Assembly: GCA_026874595.1 (NCBI GenBank)
Contig: CM049310.1
Coordinates: forward strand, 25,341,058-25,405,057
DNA length: 64,000 bases
DNA from: Sipunculus nudus
Taxonomy: Eukaryota > Annelida > Sipuncula > Golfingiida > Sipunculidae
Direction: 5' to 3'
Below, one piece after another: positions 1 through 11,596 of this stretch. How positions within the stretch are numbered: the stretch's first letter is position 1; each line of letters opens with the position of its first letter. The translations under genes and the position numbers were made by a program. The notes under the pieces are model-generated. The model saw nothing but the letters and a program-made list of their open reading frames with translations. It did no database searches and was not told the DNA's origin.

Positions 1-460
1 ATGATTTGCTGTGATCTCCCCAATTTCTGACATAGGAACTGAAAATATGCAACACTGAATATTCATGAGCTGTTACTCATACTTCATACATCATACTTTG
101 TTTAATATTATAACCAAGAGTAGCATTTTATAAAAAGATTTGCACTTTTGCATAGATTTATAGCAAATTATACATTTCATATTTTATAACACATTTGCCA
201 CCAGTCTGTATAAATCAAGTAGTATTATTTACCAAATAGTGCAAACTTGTGTTTTCTTTTTCCTTTCTAAGTAGTTTCACCTGAAATGTTATCATTAATT
301 GCTTTAGGGTTTGGATCATTTTCTAGTAGATAAATATTTGTACATTGTTTAATAAAGTCATGAACAGCCATTAATCATAAATTTATAAAATGTAATTAAG
401 GAAAATTATGTTTTGTTTGGAGACTGTGCAAATTCACTCTCTGTATGGTAATTGTTACAG
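1..460. other. Intron sequence upstream of first exon
   Basis: AT-rich with no supportable coding or RNA feature. It ends in a pyrimidine-rich acceptor at 452-460, so it is read as the intron preceding the first visible exon of the bromodomain-like gene. Confidence 0.5.
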
Positions 461-3400
461 GTAATGCAGAGGTTCTGCTTCACATTCCTGAACAGCCAGT
501 TACCACTCAAGGCAGAAAAGTCCTGCAGTACTTCCTGAAGCCAGTAGAGGGCGCTGTGGGGCAGGGACAGAACATCAGCACACACATGAATCAAGGTCTT
601 GGTCCGCAAGCATACAGAACTAATATTGTAAGTGCAAATATTCCAGTGTCAGGTGCTGCCCAGGTTTTTCACAATCAACCAGCCAATCAGCAGGGTGTGT
701 TCTTCATTGCCGATGGTCTGCCTGGAGAATGGTCTGGATGCGTGGAGCAGACGGCTCAGTTCACAGGATTAGCATGTGAAGTAAAGCACAACCAGGGCAC
801 TCAGCATATGAATTCCCAAACCAGTGAAAGTGGACATGCACATGTCACTCAGAAAACTCAGACTGCTGCAGTCCTGGTGCAGGCTCCTTCAGGGACATCC
901 TCTGCTGTTAAAAGTCAAGAAGGCAGCACTACAGCCTCTAGGAGGTCTGATGGGACAGCCGCAGATGTGAGCCTCCCACACCACACCACTGATGATAAAC
1001 AGCAGGTGGCAAGCACTCTACTTGTGTATGAAAAACAAGCTTCAGGTGGTCCAGCCCAGAGCAACACTAACTTAGACTCACACAAAGCGGTCACTAATCT
1101 TGTGTCTGGATTCAGTTCTACAGACACTGATCTTAGTCCAGGTGTCACTGAAACAGAAGAAAAACCCAGTATTCTGGAATTAGACAAGCAAGCTAGTGAC
1201 CACAGCTTAGCATCTGGGGTAGAAACTCCTGCAACAAATGTCAGCCCAGCATTAGAAAACACCACCGGAAAGCCCACTTCAAATGAAGTCACTTCTAAAC
1301 CCCTTTCTACTATGCCTTTGAAGAAAAGACAAAAACATGTAAGTCCATCAGCTACCATCACCAGTTCCAAGGGCAACAGTCAGAGTGTATGCTCAACTAA
1401 GGCTCAAACAGACTCCAAGAAGTCAGATAAAAACGTGTCCCGGGGTTCTGTCAGTGCCCCTGATATTGGTTCATGTGGTGATGGACATAAAGTCACCAAA
1501 CAGCAGCATTTGGTCAAGAAACCAACTAAAGATGTTCAGCAGATGTCGCAAAGTAAGACCTGTGCAAGTCTTACCAAAAAGGCTGACCTACCAGTGGACA
1601 ATGAGAAAAAGTCAAAGGTAGATAGGCCAGTAAAATCAAAGGATCATGCTGGTAGTAATATTCGGGGAAAGACTGATTCTAATAAACAGTCACTCAAGTC
1701 ATCCAGGTCATCTATACAGTATCATAAACCTGAAGAAAAAAAGATGTCAGACAAAAGCAAGAAAACAGATTCACAACCAGTTCACAAACACAAACCCAGA
1801 CATGAATCAAAAGACAGCAAAAATAAAGCTACACACGTTAAAGAACCAGATGTTATAAACAAAAACACTGAGCATTCTTCAAGACATAAAAACAAGGAGA
1901 AGACAGTAGAAACCCGTTCAAGAGACAGTCACAGAGAAGGAGTGAGTACCAGAGGCAGCAAGGAAAGAAAAGCCACATCACTGAAACAAGACACTAAATC
2001 AGATTCAGAGAAAAGTGGGAAGGGATCAAGATCCAAGAAAAAGAGTAGTAAGCATGAGTCTGATGATTGTGACCTTCCAGAGTTAGTAAAACCATCGAGA
2101 ACCAGAGGCTCTACCAAGCAGAAACTTCAAACAAAAGCTAAAAAATCTAGTTCTGTTCCTGACACAAAACTACTGGCCAGAGAGAGCCCCCTTGTGCCCT
2201 CGTACCATAGTTTAGAAGATTTGTTTGACAGTGAGGCATCTTCTGAACTGAACAGTTACCTCTATCCAGACATGAACAAAGATGGTTCAGATGATCCTCC
2301 GGTAACCCAAGACAACACCAGAGAATCTCCAGATGAAGACAACGATCAACCTGAAGTTGAAATCCCAAGGGAAGAATTGTCTGGAGAGCTCATAGAGGGG
2401 TTGGAGGTCAGAGGTGACGCTGTTCCCTTAATTATGGCTACCACCCCTATGTATACTCCTGACACTTCCCAAGGCCTGATAGACAGTGTGTACGAGGAGG
2501 ACATGGTCCGAGGTGACACGCTGCTGTTTGAGTCAGCAGATTTAGAGGTAGTCGGTGAACCAATTAAGTCAGCCACTGGAGAAGTTAATCCCATATCTGT
2601 GACTTGCAGCCTTAGCTGTGCTGATGAAATCATAGCGGCACATAGTGATGCGGATAATACAGATGTAATGCGACCGGAATTAGTTGTTTGGGGCAACAGA
2701 GTTATTAAACCTGCAGACATGAATGATCCTACTAAGGCTGGAAATAAGGAAGCTCAGAAAGATGAACATCATGAATTTGTTTCACACAGTCACTCTCAAA
2801 ACAACAGTGGAACTGTTCCCATGCACATGGAAGCCATTATGACAAATATAGAGTGTGAGTCACTACCAGAGAATGTTAGCATCGATGATGTGAAGTTTCG
2901 AAGTGATCTTGGTACCTTAGGGCATGAAACTTTCAAGCTCAAAACAAGTTTGATGGATCTGATTTGGGATGCAAAACAGACTTACGAAAAATTACACAGG
3001 TATGACCAACATCCAAGTGTGGTATCTGCCACCAAATATCAAAGTTTGGTTATAGATACCATATCCCAGATCATACAGTCAATGGATTCTTCGTTCAACA
3101 TACTGGAGTATGGGAGGAAGCACGGGAGAAGTTTACAGAGGTTTCTCACAGATGAAATACACATGGAAAGCCTGGAGTCAAGTCTCGGTGGATATGTTCA
3201 AGAGTGTGTGAATGCTATCCAAGGCATGGCAGAGATTGTCAACCAGTTTGTACAAGGCGGGAAAAGTAAACTACAGATGCAGTCATGTGACTTTAAAAAT
3301 GCACCTGTTGAGAATTTGCATTCAAGTAGTACAGACCAGTTCGAGAAGACACACTATTTCTCAGCCATTGGTGATCAGTCTGTGTTTAAATGTTTCAGTA

Positions 3401-3697
3401 ACAGTGACTGCTGCATAGTCGATGTCCAGAGTCATATGCAGAAAGATCATACACCAAAGGAGAATCCTGTATATTTGTTACATGATACCCAATCATGTTG
3501 TGACAAACAAATGACAAGCACTCCTATTGGACAAGAAGAAGTTGGACAAGGCGGGGCTGTAGTAAAGCCTAACAAGGCTGACCGCTGGTCAAGTAAAGTT
3601 AGTGTTGATGGCAGCAATCTGTTGAATACACCATCAGGATGTGAAGACGACAGCAACACAATATCCCCACCAATGCTGGAAAAACAACAGTCACTCA
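461..3697 (+). CDS. Large Ser/Thr/Lys-rich exon of the bromodomain-like gene
   Basis: Open for more than 1,070 codons. The acceptor is ttgttacag at 452-460 and the donor is gtaaga at 3698; the exon enters and leaves in phase 1. An in-frame ATG at 445 lies in the intron side of the acceptor and is probably not the start. Composition: an N-terminal Gln/Ser/Thr-rich part, a very basic Lys/Ser/His stretch (about 1300-2150) with many SK, KK and SR pairs typical of disordered nuclear proteins, an acidic stretch (about 2200-2560), and an ordered-looking helical segment at about 2900-3270 (motifs LKTSLMDLIWDAKQTYEKLH and LVIDTISQIIQSM). I recognise no catalytic domain. Confidence 0.82.
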
Positions 3698-6600
3698 GTA
3701 AGAATAGTAGAATATGTATATTGTAAATCACAAAAACAATTCCTTAGCCATTGTGCATTTATAGGATTCTCTTTAAACTTAAAAAAATTCAATTTGTGAA
3801 GATATATGTTTGTATAAGATAAATAATTAGTTTTCCATTTCCATCTTTTGTAGTGCATTATTTTATTTTATTTTAATGTGCATCTGTGGAATACTCAACT
3901 AAATGTTTTAAATCATTATTTTTAGCTAACTTCAATCGTGCATGTAATGAGGGTTCATGCAAACCATGTAACCGGCCCACAAAAGAAAACAAGACTGTAT
4001 CAGAGTCTCATGTTTCTGATACAACTGCACCATCTGATAAAAGACTACCAGCAGAAGAAAAACTAACAAGTGACAGGTCTTCCCAGATTCAGCTTGCACC
4101 AGTGACCTCATTTCTTGAGGATAATGCCACCAGTACAAAGAAACATAAATTACCAGCATCTGGGACATCTTCTAAGGACAGACTGAATACCTCCAGTCCG
4201 AGAGCATCCTCATCTTTCACCATGTCCACTCAACCCCAGAACTCAACTTCACTAACAAAGAAAAGCAAACGGTTGTTCCCAGGCGTTAAAGGTAGGTTCA
4301 TGTGTTCATTTCTACATGTTTTGGTTTTGTTCGTTTAAAAACCCCAGGAAATATGATCGTTTTGAACCTGTTTATAAACAACATGTTTGTAAGCACAGCA
4401 GTGTTGATAAACGGGAAAACCATGTAACCTAAGGTGGTAGGTTTCATATATGCAGAGTTAGAAGGGTCACTTGTTGCAAAACGCCTTTTGCAGAGCTCTG
4501 GCTTAACTGACTTTCTGCCAGGTGCCCTTGTTGAATTTGTTTTGATTATTTTGGGGGCCTCCACATATTATAAACACGCTGGTATAAACAAAACAAGTAG
4601 CCTGTGTGCATTGATATCCATGTTTTCTGACATTTTTTTTATAAAAGCTCCAACGAATAACCTATAGTTTATAAAGATTAGATAGGTGATTGGGCCCCTT
4701 TAATTTATCTACTTTGGTTTTTTTCTCCTAAAGAAGGGGGAGTCGCATGTGAGTTGGATACTCACACTTGGGGACTGATAATAATGCCATTAAATTGCCT
4801 CTCAACGGGTTGGCATGCAGGACCTTTATTCCAAGTCTCATTCTTTAACTGTGGTAATGGAACCACATGTCGCTCCGAATCAGATTGTATGCACTTTTAT
4901 TGTATCAGCTGCCACAGAGGAGAAGCTGAAGAAGGCCTTGGCAGCTTGCACAGCCGTTGGGAGCAGGAAACTGAAACGTAAGCATTCTCCACCATTTGAT
5001 GCAGCTTTTGGTAAATTCTCCTGCTACAAGATGAGGCGTCTCAGAAATTCAAGGCTTCGGCATTTTACAGGTCAGTTATAAATGTTCACAGAGCTTGGTA
5101 AATTAAAGTACAAGAGGCATGAAATTTATGTTGCAATAATTTTGTCACATTTGGATCATGACTTAATGACATTGCTTTATTTTTTAACTCTTTACTGCTC
5201 AGAGTATTTTAAAATTTCAGACAAATTTTGGTATCTGCATCTCAGATATTGTTTCACTCACTTTTTATTTGATCTCCACCAAAGTTTTAACCTTTACTGC
5301 TGGGAGAATTTGCTCTTTGTTGACAGAAGTCTATTGAATTCAAAATATGTTTTACCTAAAAAATCTAACCAAATGAATGAAGCCTCGGTGTTCATCTCAA
5401 CTAACCCTAAGTGGCCCTCTAAACAGCAGTAATGATTTATGGTGTTATATCTTAAGGTTTCATATCCGGCAGCTTAAATGGGCCACAGAGGTGAAACCCT
5501 TTTCTGATACAAGTAATAAAATCAAAATATTTCTATCAGGTACATTTTTAGACCTTCTATTTCTGTGATGACTTTAAAAATTTTTTTTAATGTTCAGAAA
5601 GTCTTTTGATGCAGCTCTAAAATACCACCTTATTTACTTTTCATTCGTACACTGCACACCTCTGAGAAACACAGTTTTCATGGCACTGGTTTATTTTAAT
5701 GTAATTTCTGTTCCAATTCAGTCCATCAGATATAAAAATGATATGTTGATTTGATACTGTGTCAGGTAAAAAGAGCCCTCCCCAGGCAGGGACTTTACGT
5801 CGCTCCCCGAGACTGGGCTCCTCCAAGAAGGAAGATGGAGCATACACACCAAGCAAACATTACGTACCACACAAGAAGTACTATAACCGCCATGGTAACT
5901 CCCCAGACGAGGTCATCCCACCACTCAACAAACGGGGATTTCCCTACAGAGAGGTCAGTTTCCATGACAACACAATGATGTGACAAAAACTCCTCAGTAC
6001 TGAAATCCGATCCACAACTTGGTGATTTGGGGACATGAATCTTGCTTAGAACTGCAGAATTTGGTCTGTGGTGGACTTAATCCAAAATGTTAATATTATC
6101 TGAAAGACATCAGACTGGTGGACTTTATATATCTCCCATCAGCCAGGGTCTTTTCCTTAACCGCAGAGATATTATTACGGTAAAGTCCCTATCTGGAACC
6201 ATTTCTTTAAAAATACATCTGATATTCATTCTTTTTGTTTAATTTTAGATATCATCTTAAACCTAACACAGTCTCATGGTATATGTTTGAAAATTAGTCA
6301 ACATATTAGTTATTTTAGCTATACAAATACTTTTCAGTGGGCTCATGTTAAACTAAATGACAGTATGTCTGGATTTGTTTGCTCATCTACAGGGTACATT
6401 AAGCCTTGTCTAAATCAGAAAAAAAAATATTCAAACAAATTTTTAATATTCAGTTTTAAGAAACAACTATTCAGTGGATTTTTAAAATAAGGGTTTCTCA
6501 CCTGAAATGCTTATAATTACTTACACTGCTGACTAGATAACCAAAATCAAGTACCTTGCTCAGCATAATATTAAAATTATATGTTTAATACATGTGTACA

Positions 6601-9600
6601 TGTTACCATTAAGTAGAGAGTAAGTTAAAACAAATAAAAAGCATTTTGTTTATTTTTTGTAATTTGTTTCATTTCATAGGAATGTTTTGAAATCCTCAAT
6701 GCCGTATACAACCACAAACAAAGTGAGGACTTCAGGAACGAGGTCAGATCAGAGGAGGTTGGTGTTTGTAGAGTCATCACATGATTACAGAAAAAATGCT
6801 CATACGTTCATACCATCATGTGTGTGTGGCCTCACCATTGTACCAGTTTACCAGATTCGAATGTCGGAGTTAAGTGTCTGACTGCATGTTGAATTAAAAA
6901 ATACTATCACATCTGTCAGAAAGTTGAATAATATTAATTAATTGCTTTTTAAAATAGATGAAAGGTTGTAGGAAGGATAAAGCTGCGAAATTCAATTAAT
7001 ATGCCTTGTTCAGAGAAAAAAAAGATGGAGTCATGATCATTTTATGAACAGGTACATATTTTGTTGTGGTAGTCTGTCCTGTGTTTTCTTTTTTGTTATG
7101 TGTTTTTTATGTATATGTATGTGATTGTATTGTTGTTAAATAAATAAAAAAAGCTTGCCGTTATTTTCAATAGGACTAATTCTTTAGTGTAATATGAAAA
7201 AATTCAGTGTCCATTTATTTAGGCACTCTTTGTTTCTTTTATCAAGAACAGATATATTATATAGAGGAAGTAATTTGCATTATGTCAGAGGAGTTGATGC
7301 TTTTTTATGAATGTTTGTGACAGAATAAGACACATAAAATTCTTGAATTATGAAGGAATGATTGATCAGGCAGTTATAAATGTATTTCATATTATCTGAC
7401 ATTGATTATGATTATGAAAGAAAGCTTTTTGTTTCACCAGATTCCCGGGTATAGTGCAGTGGTGAAGTTTCCGATGTGCCTTGATGTAATGGGATACAAG
7501 CTGAGACAGAACAAGTACAGGAAGTTGTCAGAGTTTGTCAGTGACATGAGGCGGATATTCTGGAACTTCAAACTGTATGCCAGCACTGGCCAGGTAGGAC
7601 TTATGATCACACCTTGACTAGCTGCTCCTCAGGCATGCCTTGATATAGGACACATAGCTGTATTGATATTGGCCATTTTAACATCTATAATATACTTGAG
7701 ATTTGGGCCTCTTTTTCACAATTATATTACTATACTCTGTTAAGTTACTTACAAAAAATGTTGACACCCTGCCTTTGATGAGCACCAAATTAAAAAATAT
7801 TTAATCAGCATGGTCAGTTCTGGTTGAGATTATGCCTAACACATAAAAATCACAACAATTTTATTTTTTTTATTATTAATTATACACTTTGCAGAATGAT
7901 TTGAGCCAACCAGACCAAGCCAAACTATTCTCTGCTCATTCACATGAATAATCACTGATGGTCATGATTTTTCAAGTTGGCATACATATTGATCATGAGG
8001 TGTTTCATCAGTTTATGCAGCCTGGTGGCACCACATGTATTTGTTCGGGCTTTTTTTTTTAATTTTTTTTTCTCTATTTTTGAGACCTTTAAAGATATGA
8101 ACATCTGTTATCATGGCACAAATCATAACAACTGGACCTGGAATCTTCATTCTTTACACACAGGGAGACCCATGAAAAATCTCCATGGAAACCTGAAATT
8201 AGGTCTCTGTTACCCATATCTTTCGAGCTATGGGGCCCCAAAGTACCCCCCAGAATAGTGAAAAATTTGATACAAAAACTCCAGTATCTCAATAACTACA
8301 ACACTGATGCTCATGAATTTTGGCATACATATTGATCATGACATGTTCCATCAGTTTCAGCAGACTGGGTGCGCCACCTCTATTTTTTTAAATTTTTACG
8401 AATTATTTTCTCTATTTTTGAGACCTTTAAAGATGTGGTTATCTGTCAACAGGGTACAAATTGTAACAGCTGGACCTAGAATCTTCATTCTTGTCATGCA
8501 AGGAGGCCCATGAAAAGTGTCTGTGGAAACCTGAAATTAAGTCTCTGTTACCCATATCCTTCAAGATATAGGACTTCAAAGCATCCCTCAGAATAATGGA
8601 AAATTTGATACAAAAGCTGAAGTATCTGAACAACTAATCCAGAGACCACCGTGCTTCTTTGCATGGATATTGACCATTCAGTGTTTTTAGTTCACTCTGT
8701 GAACTTATGCCATGGCGCAGCGTCCGCCGTCCACCGTCTGTTACCAAATATCTCAACAGCCACAGCAGCTACCTTCATGAAACTTTGCAGAATTAATGAT
8801 CATGGGATGGACATGCAAAAATAAGCTTTTGGTGGCGCCACCTATGTTGACCTACTTTCTGTGGGACGAAATGGTATTTTCCACTTCTTCCAAGATAAGT
8901 CATAAAGTATTAATATTTTGGCCTTCATATCATAGTCAACAGTTCCTTAGAAGAAGGGGAATAATTTATGTGTAAATTCAGTCAGGTCATTTTCAAGATG
9001 GCGTCTCTATGGAACTTGTTCTTGTCGATGGCAAAATATGACAACTTGATGTGTTTCCATACAGGATGTATTGTCTGTTACTAAAAATCTGAGGAACTGC
9101 TGCAGCCTTCAGTTTCAAATTTCACAGGAATATTGATCATGTGACTGCTAAATGATTTTGACATCCAGGTTGCGCCACCTGTGTTGACCTACTTTCTGTG
9201 GGATGAAATGGTCTTTTCCACTTCTTCTGAAATAAAGTCATAAAGTATTAATATTTTGGCCTTCATATCATAGTCAGCAGTTCCTTAGAGTAAGGGAATA
9301 ATATGAGTTTAAATTCAATCAAGTCTTTTTCAAGATGGCGTCTCTACAGAACTTCAAATTCTGTCGATTGCAAAATTTGACAACTTGATGTGTTTCTATA
9401 CATGATGTATTGTCTGTTACCAAATATCTGAGGAACTACTGCAGCCTTCAGTTTCAAATTTCACAGGAATATTGATCATGTGACTGCTGAATGATTTTGA
9501 ACTGCAGGTGGTGCCACCTGTGTTGACCTACTTTCTACAGGCTGTAATGGTCTTTTCTCTTTTTTCCAAGATATGTCATAAAGTATAAATACTTTGGCTT

Positions 9601-11596
9601 TCATATCATATTCAACAGTTACTAGGAGGAAGGGAAATAATAATTTTAGTATAAATTCAGTTAAGTCATTTTCAAGATGGCATATCTACGGAACTTCAAA
9701 TTGTGACAATTGCAAAATTTGACAACTTGATCTTTTCCATACAGGATGTATTGTCTGTTACCAAATATCTTAGGAACTGCTGCAGCCTTCAGTTTCAAAT
9801 TTCACAGGAATATTGATCATGTGACTGCTCAATGATTTTGACCTCCAGGTGGCGCCACCTTTGTTGACCTACTTTCTGCAGGACGAAATGGTCTTTTCCA
9901 CTTCTTACTAGATAAGTCACAAAGCATTTATATTTTGGCATTCATATCATAGTCAACAGTTCCTTAGAGGAAGGGGTATAATTTGAGTAAAAATTTAGTC
10001 AAGTCATTCTCAAGATGGCGTCTCTACGGAACTTCAAATTTTGTCGATCGTAAAATTTAACAACTTGATGTGTTTCCATACATGAAGTATTGTCTGTTAC
10101 CAAATATCTTAGGAACAGCTGCAGCCTTCAGTTTCAAATTTCACAGGAATATTGATCATGTGACTGCTCAATGATTTTGACCTCCAGGTGGCGCCACCTT
10201 TGTTGACCTACTTTCTGCAGGAGGAAATGGTCTTTTCCACTTCTTACTAGATAAGTCACAAAGCATTAATATTTTGGCCTTCATATCATAGTCAACAGTT
10301 CCTTAGAGGAAGGGGTATAATTTGAGTAAAAATTTAGTCAAGTCTTTTTCAAGATGGCGTCTCTACGGAACTTCAAATTTTGTCGATCGTAAAATTTAAC
10401 AACTTGATGTGTTTCCATACATGATGTATTGTCTGTTACCAAATATCTTAGGAACTGCTGCAGCCTTCAGTTTCAAATTTCACAGGAATATTGATGATGT
10501 GACTGCTTAATGATTTTGACCTGCAGGTAGCGCTACCTGTGTTTAGCTACTTTCAGCAGGCTGTAATGGTCTTTTCCACTTCTATCCATAATATGTCGTA
10601 AAGTATTTATTTGTTATAATCTGCCAAAACAGAGTCTCCTCTGAGACTCTTGGACTGATCTTTCTGAAACATTTTTTTTAATCACCTGCCAAAATGCACA
10701 GTAATTCACAGAGTGAACATTAGACCCCTGGGTCTCTTGTTATTAGTTTCTGCAGACTGGTGGAGCCACCTGTATTTTTTTTAAGTTTACGCATTTTTTT
10801 CTCTATTTTTGAGATATATTAATACAGACACAATCTCAGCCTGTTGGTTAATTTGTTTGATGCTTCAGTTGAATGGTTATATACTACCAGTCAGGTGATA
10901 AAATTTCCTTTTGCAAATCTCTTCCCAGTCAGCTGAGCGTCATGACCCATGGGTCACTTGTTAAGGTAATGTCTTGAATTTAATGAACCTTAAAGATATA
11001 ATTGAATTCTCATTACATCATAAAATATAATCACTATGATATAATGCTTATGCAATGCTTGATCTAGGTTGGCAGCAGTGATCATTGGTTAGGTTTATGT
11101 ATTACATATATCTGTCTATTTTAAATTATTGCTCAACATAAATTTTATGTTACAGGTTGGAAGGCAGCAGATGAAAAATTGTGAAGCTGTTGAAAAGTTC
11201 TTTGAATCCAAACTTCATGAGAAATTCCCTGATGAAAACTTTAATGGTAAGATGAATTGGGTTTCAAGTCAGCAAGAAAAGATAAAATTTCTGCAAACTT
11301 GAAAAGTAAATGTATAACCATGCCACTAAATTCTTTTTATTTGGTGTTCTTTACTTGTAAGTCATGCTCTGTATATTGTCCATCTCAAATTTTAATATTT
11401 TTAAATGATATTTTTAGAAAACGGCTATCTGACATTTGCTAATATTGTTGATGTTTCAGATATCACAGGATCACCAAAACATTACGGGTCAGAAGGTACA
11501 TCAGACTCCTCTTCATCAGTACCACCATCACCACAAAACGCTCTGTTTGACGAATCTGGTAAACTTATCAGCATCATCAGAGAACTCTTCAGTTAA
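461..11596 (+). CDS. Bromodomain-like nuclear protein gene, 5' end outside window (8 exons)
   Basis: I join exons 461-3697, 3926-4291, 4909-5070, 5766-5953, 6680-6742, 7441-7593, 11156-11246 and 11460-11596. Every junction has AG/GT signals and compatible phases (1,1,1,0,0,0,1). The long first exon encodes a Ser/Thr/Lys-rich, low-complexity stretch of about 550 residues, an acidic stretch, then a predicted helical region. Exons five to seven together encode one bromodomain fold: a first helix (ECFEILNAVYNH), the ZA-loop motif IPGYSAVVKFPM, helices B and C (KLSEFVSDMRRIFWNF) and a last helix (AVEKFFESKLHEKFP). By eye the helices resemble BPTF/TIF1-type bromodomains, but no PHD finger is visible and the orthologue is unresolved. 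Bromodomains read acetylated histone tails; this one lacks the usual ligand residues, so a binding role is doubtful. The gene begins before the window, since the first exon starts in phase 1. Confidence 0.8.
3926..4291 (+). CDS. Exon 2 in window of the bromodomain-like gene (disordered)
   Basis: The acceptor is tatttttag ending at 3925 and the donor is gtaggt at 4292; phases 1 and 1. It encodes about 122 residues rich in Ser, Thr and Lys, with a small Cys cluster near the start (residue pattern C..GSCKPC) and ending in a basic run (KKSKRLFPGVK). The composition matches the preceding exon, so it continues the disordered linker. Confidence 0.7.
4909..5070 (+). CDS. Exon 3 of the bromodomain-like gene, with two possible donors
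   Basis: The acceptor ttattgtatcag ends at 4908 and gives phase 1 continuity. Two donors keep the frame: a strong gtaagc at 4978 and a weaker gtcagt at 5071, which differ by 93 bases (31 codons). The encoded piece is basic (EEKLKKALAACTAVGSRKLK). Which donor is used cannot be told from sequence; I give the longer form. Confidence 0.5.
5766..5953 (+). CDS. Exon 4 of the bromodomain-like gene, leading into the bromodomain
   Basis: The acceptor is gatactgtgtcag ending at 5765, entering in phase 1; the donor is gtcagt at 5954, leaving in phase 0. It encodes about 63 basic and Pro/Tyr-rich residues (GTLRRSPRLGSSKK, then HYVPHKKYYNRHG) and ends FPYRE, directly before the first bromodomain helix in the next exon. 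Confidence 0.65.
6680..6742 (+). CDS. Exon 5: bromodomain helix Z
   Basis: A 21-codon exon in phase 0 with acceptor tttcatag ending at 6679 and donor gtcaga at 6743. It encodes ECFEILNAVYNHKQSEDF and then RNE. Position and pattern match bromodomain helix Z and the WPF shelf, but the shelf tripeptide reads EDF here. The exon is too short to stand out alone; it is supported because the next exon continues with the IPGY motif of the ZA loop in the same phase. Confidence 0.68.
7441..7593 (+). CDS. Exon 6: bromodomain ZA loop and helices A-B
   Basis: A 51-codon phase-0 exon with acceptor tttcaccag and donor gtagga at 7594. It contains IPGYSAVVKFPMCLDVMGYK, where canonical domains have (V/I)PxYxxVIKxPMDLxTI, then KYRKLSEFVSDMRRIFWNF, where canonical domains have xYxxxxEFxxDxxLIFxNC. 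The position of the conserved acetyl-lysine-binding Asn (YN) reads YA. This is the clearest family assignment in the gene. Confidence 0.82.
7960..8690. repeat. Two tandem copies of a ~340-bp dispersed repeat (unit A)
   Basis: Two consecutive similar blocks, about 7965-8300 and 8305-8640, share 'tggcatacatattgatcatg', 'gagacctttaaagat', 'ggacctggaatcttcattc' / 'ggacctagaatcttcattc' and 'aaatttgatacaaaa'. Related blocks occur at 15730-16000 and 18140-18660, so this is a dispersed family. Unit A sequence resumes at about 10745 (gcagactggtggagccacctg), on the far side of the array at 8689-10744. Confidence 0.7.
8689..10744. repeat. Tandem array of ~339-bp units (unit B) nested in unit A
   Basis: The landmark gtctgttac recurs at about 8736, 9073, 9412, 9753, 10092 and 10431, a spacing of 337-341 bases. 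Each unit also carries 'caagatggcgtctctac', 'cctactttctg' and 'atcatgtgactgct'. The block opens with the small palindrome ttcactctgtgaa (8690s) and closes with its counterpart ttcacagagtgaa (10710s), and interrupts flanking unit A sequence. It looks like a transposable repeat with short inverted ends and an internally amplified core. No coding capacity is seen. Confidence 0.7.
10745..10965. repeat. Terminal part of a dispersed repeat, minus orientation
   Basis: Resumes unit A and ends with cagctgagcgtcatgaccca / tgggtcacttgtta. The same terminus recurs at about 18640-18672 (same orientation) and 45653-45690 (opposite orientation), which marks it as a family boundary. Confidence 0.5.
11156..11246 (+). 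CDS. Exon 7: bromodomain helix C
   Basis: The acceptor is ttatgttacag ending at 11155 and the donor is gtaaga at 11247; it enters in phase 0 and leaves in phase 1. It encodes VGRQQMKNCEAVEKFFESKL followed by HEKFPDENFN, matching the last bromodomain helix (xLExxFExxLxxxFP). It lies 3.5 kb beyond the previous exon, across an intron filled with tandem repeats. Confidence 0.78.
11460..11596 (+). CDS. Exon 8: probable C-terminus of the bromodomain-like gene
   Basis: The acceptor gatgtttcag ends at 11459 in phase 1; an alternative in-frame acceptor (tatttttag) ends near 11416. It encodes a Ser/Pro-rich tail (TSDSSSSVPPSPQNALFDES) and stops at TAA 11594-11596. A possible donor (gtaaac at 11559) means further exons cannot be excluded. 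The first AATAAA downstream is at 12343-12348. Confidence 0.55.

Larger units (their letters stand above)
5071..7440. other. Introns of the bromodomain-like gene (around exons 4 and 5)
   Basis: Apart from exons 5766-5953 and 6680-6742 these stretches are AT-rich and hold only short open frames with no recognisable content. I see no repeat array or regulatory motif in them. Confidence 0.4.

Noticed and set aside
915-1376. Open frame of 153 codons on the minus strand
   Set aside because: Lies opposite the long exon 461-3697 and has no recognisable content; a shadow of the real frame.
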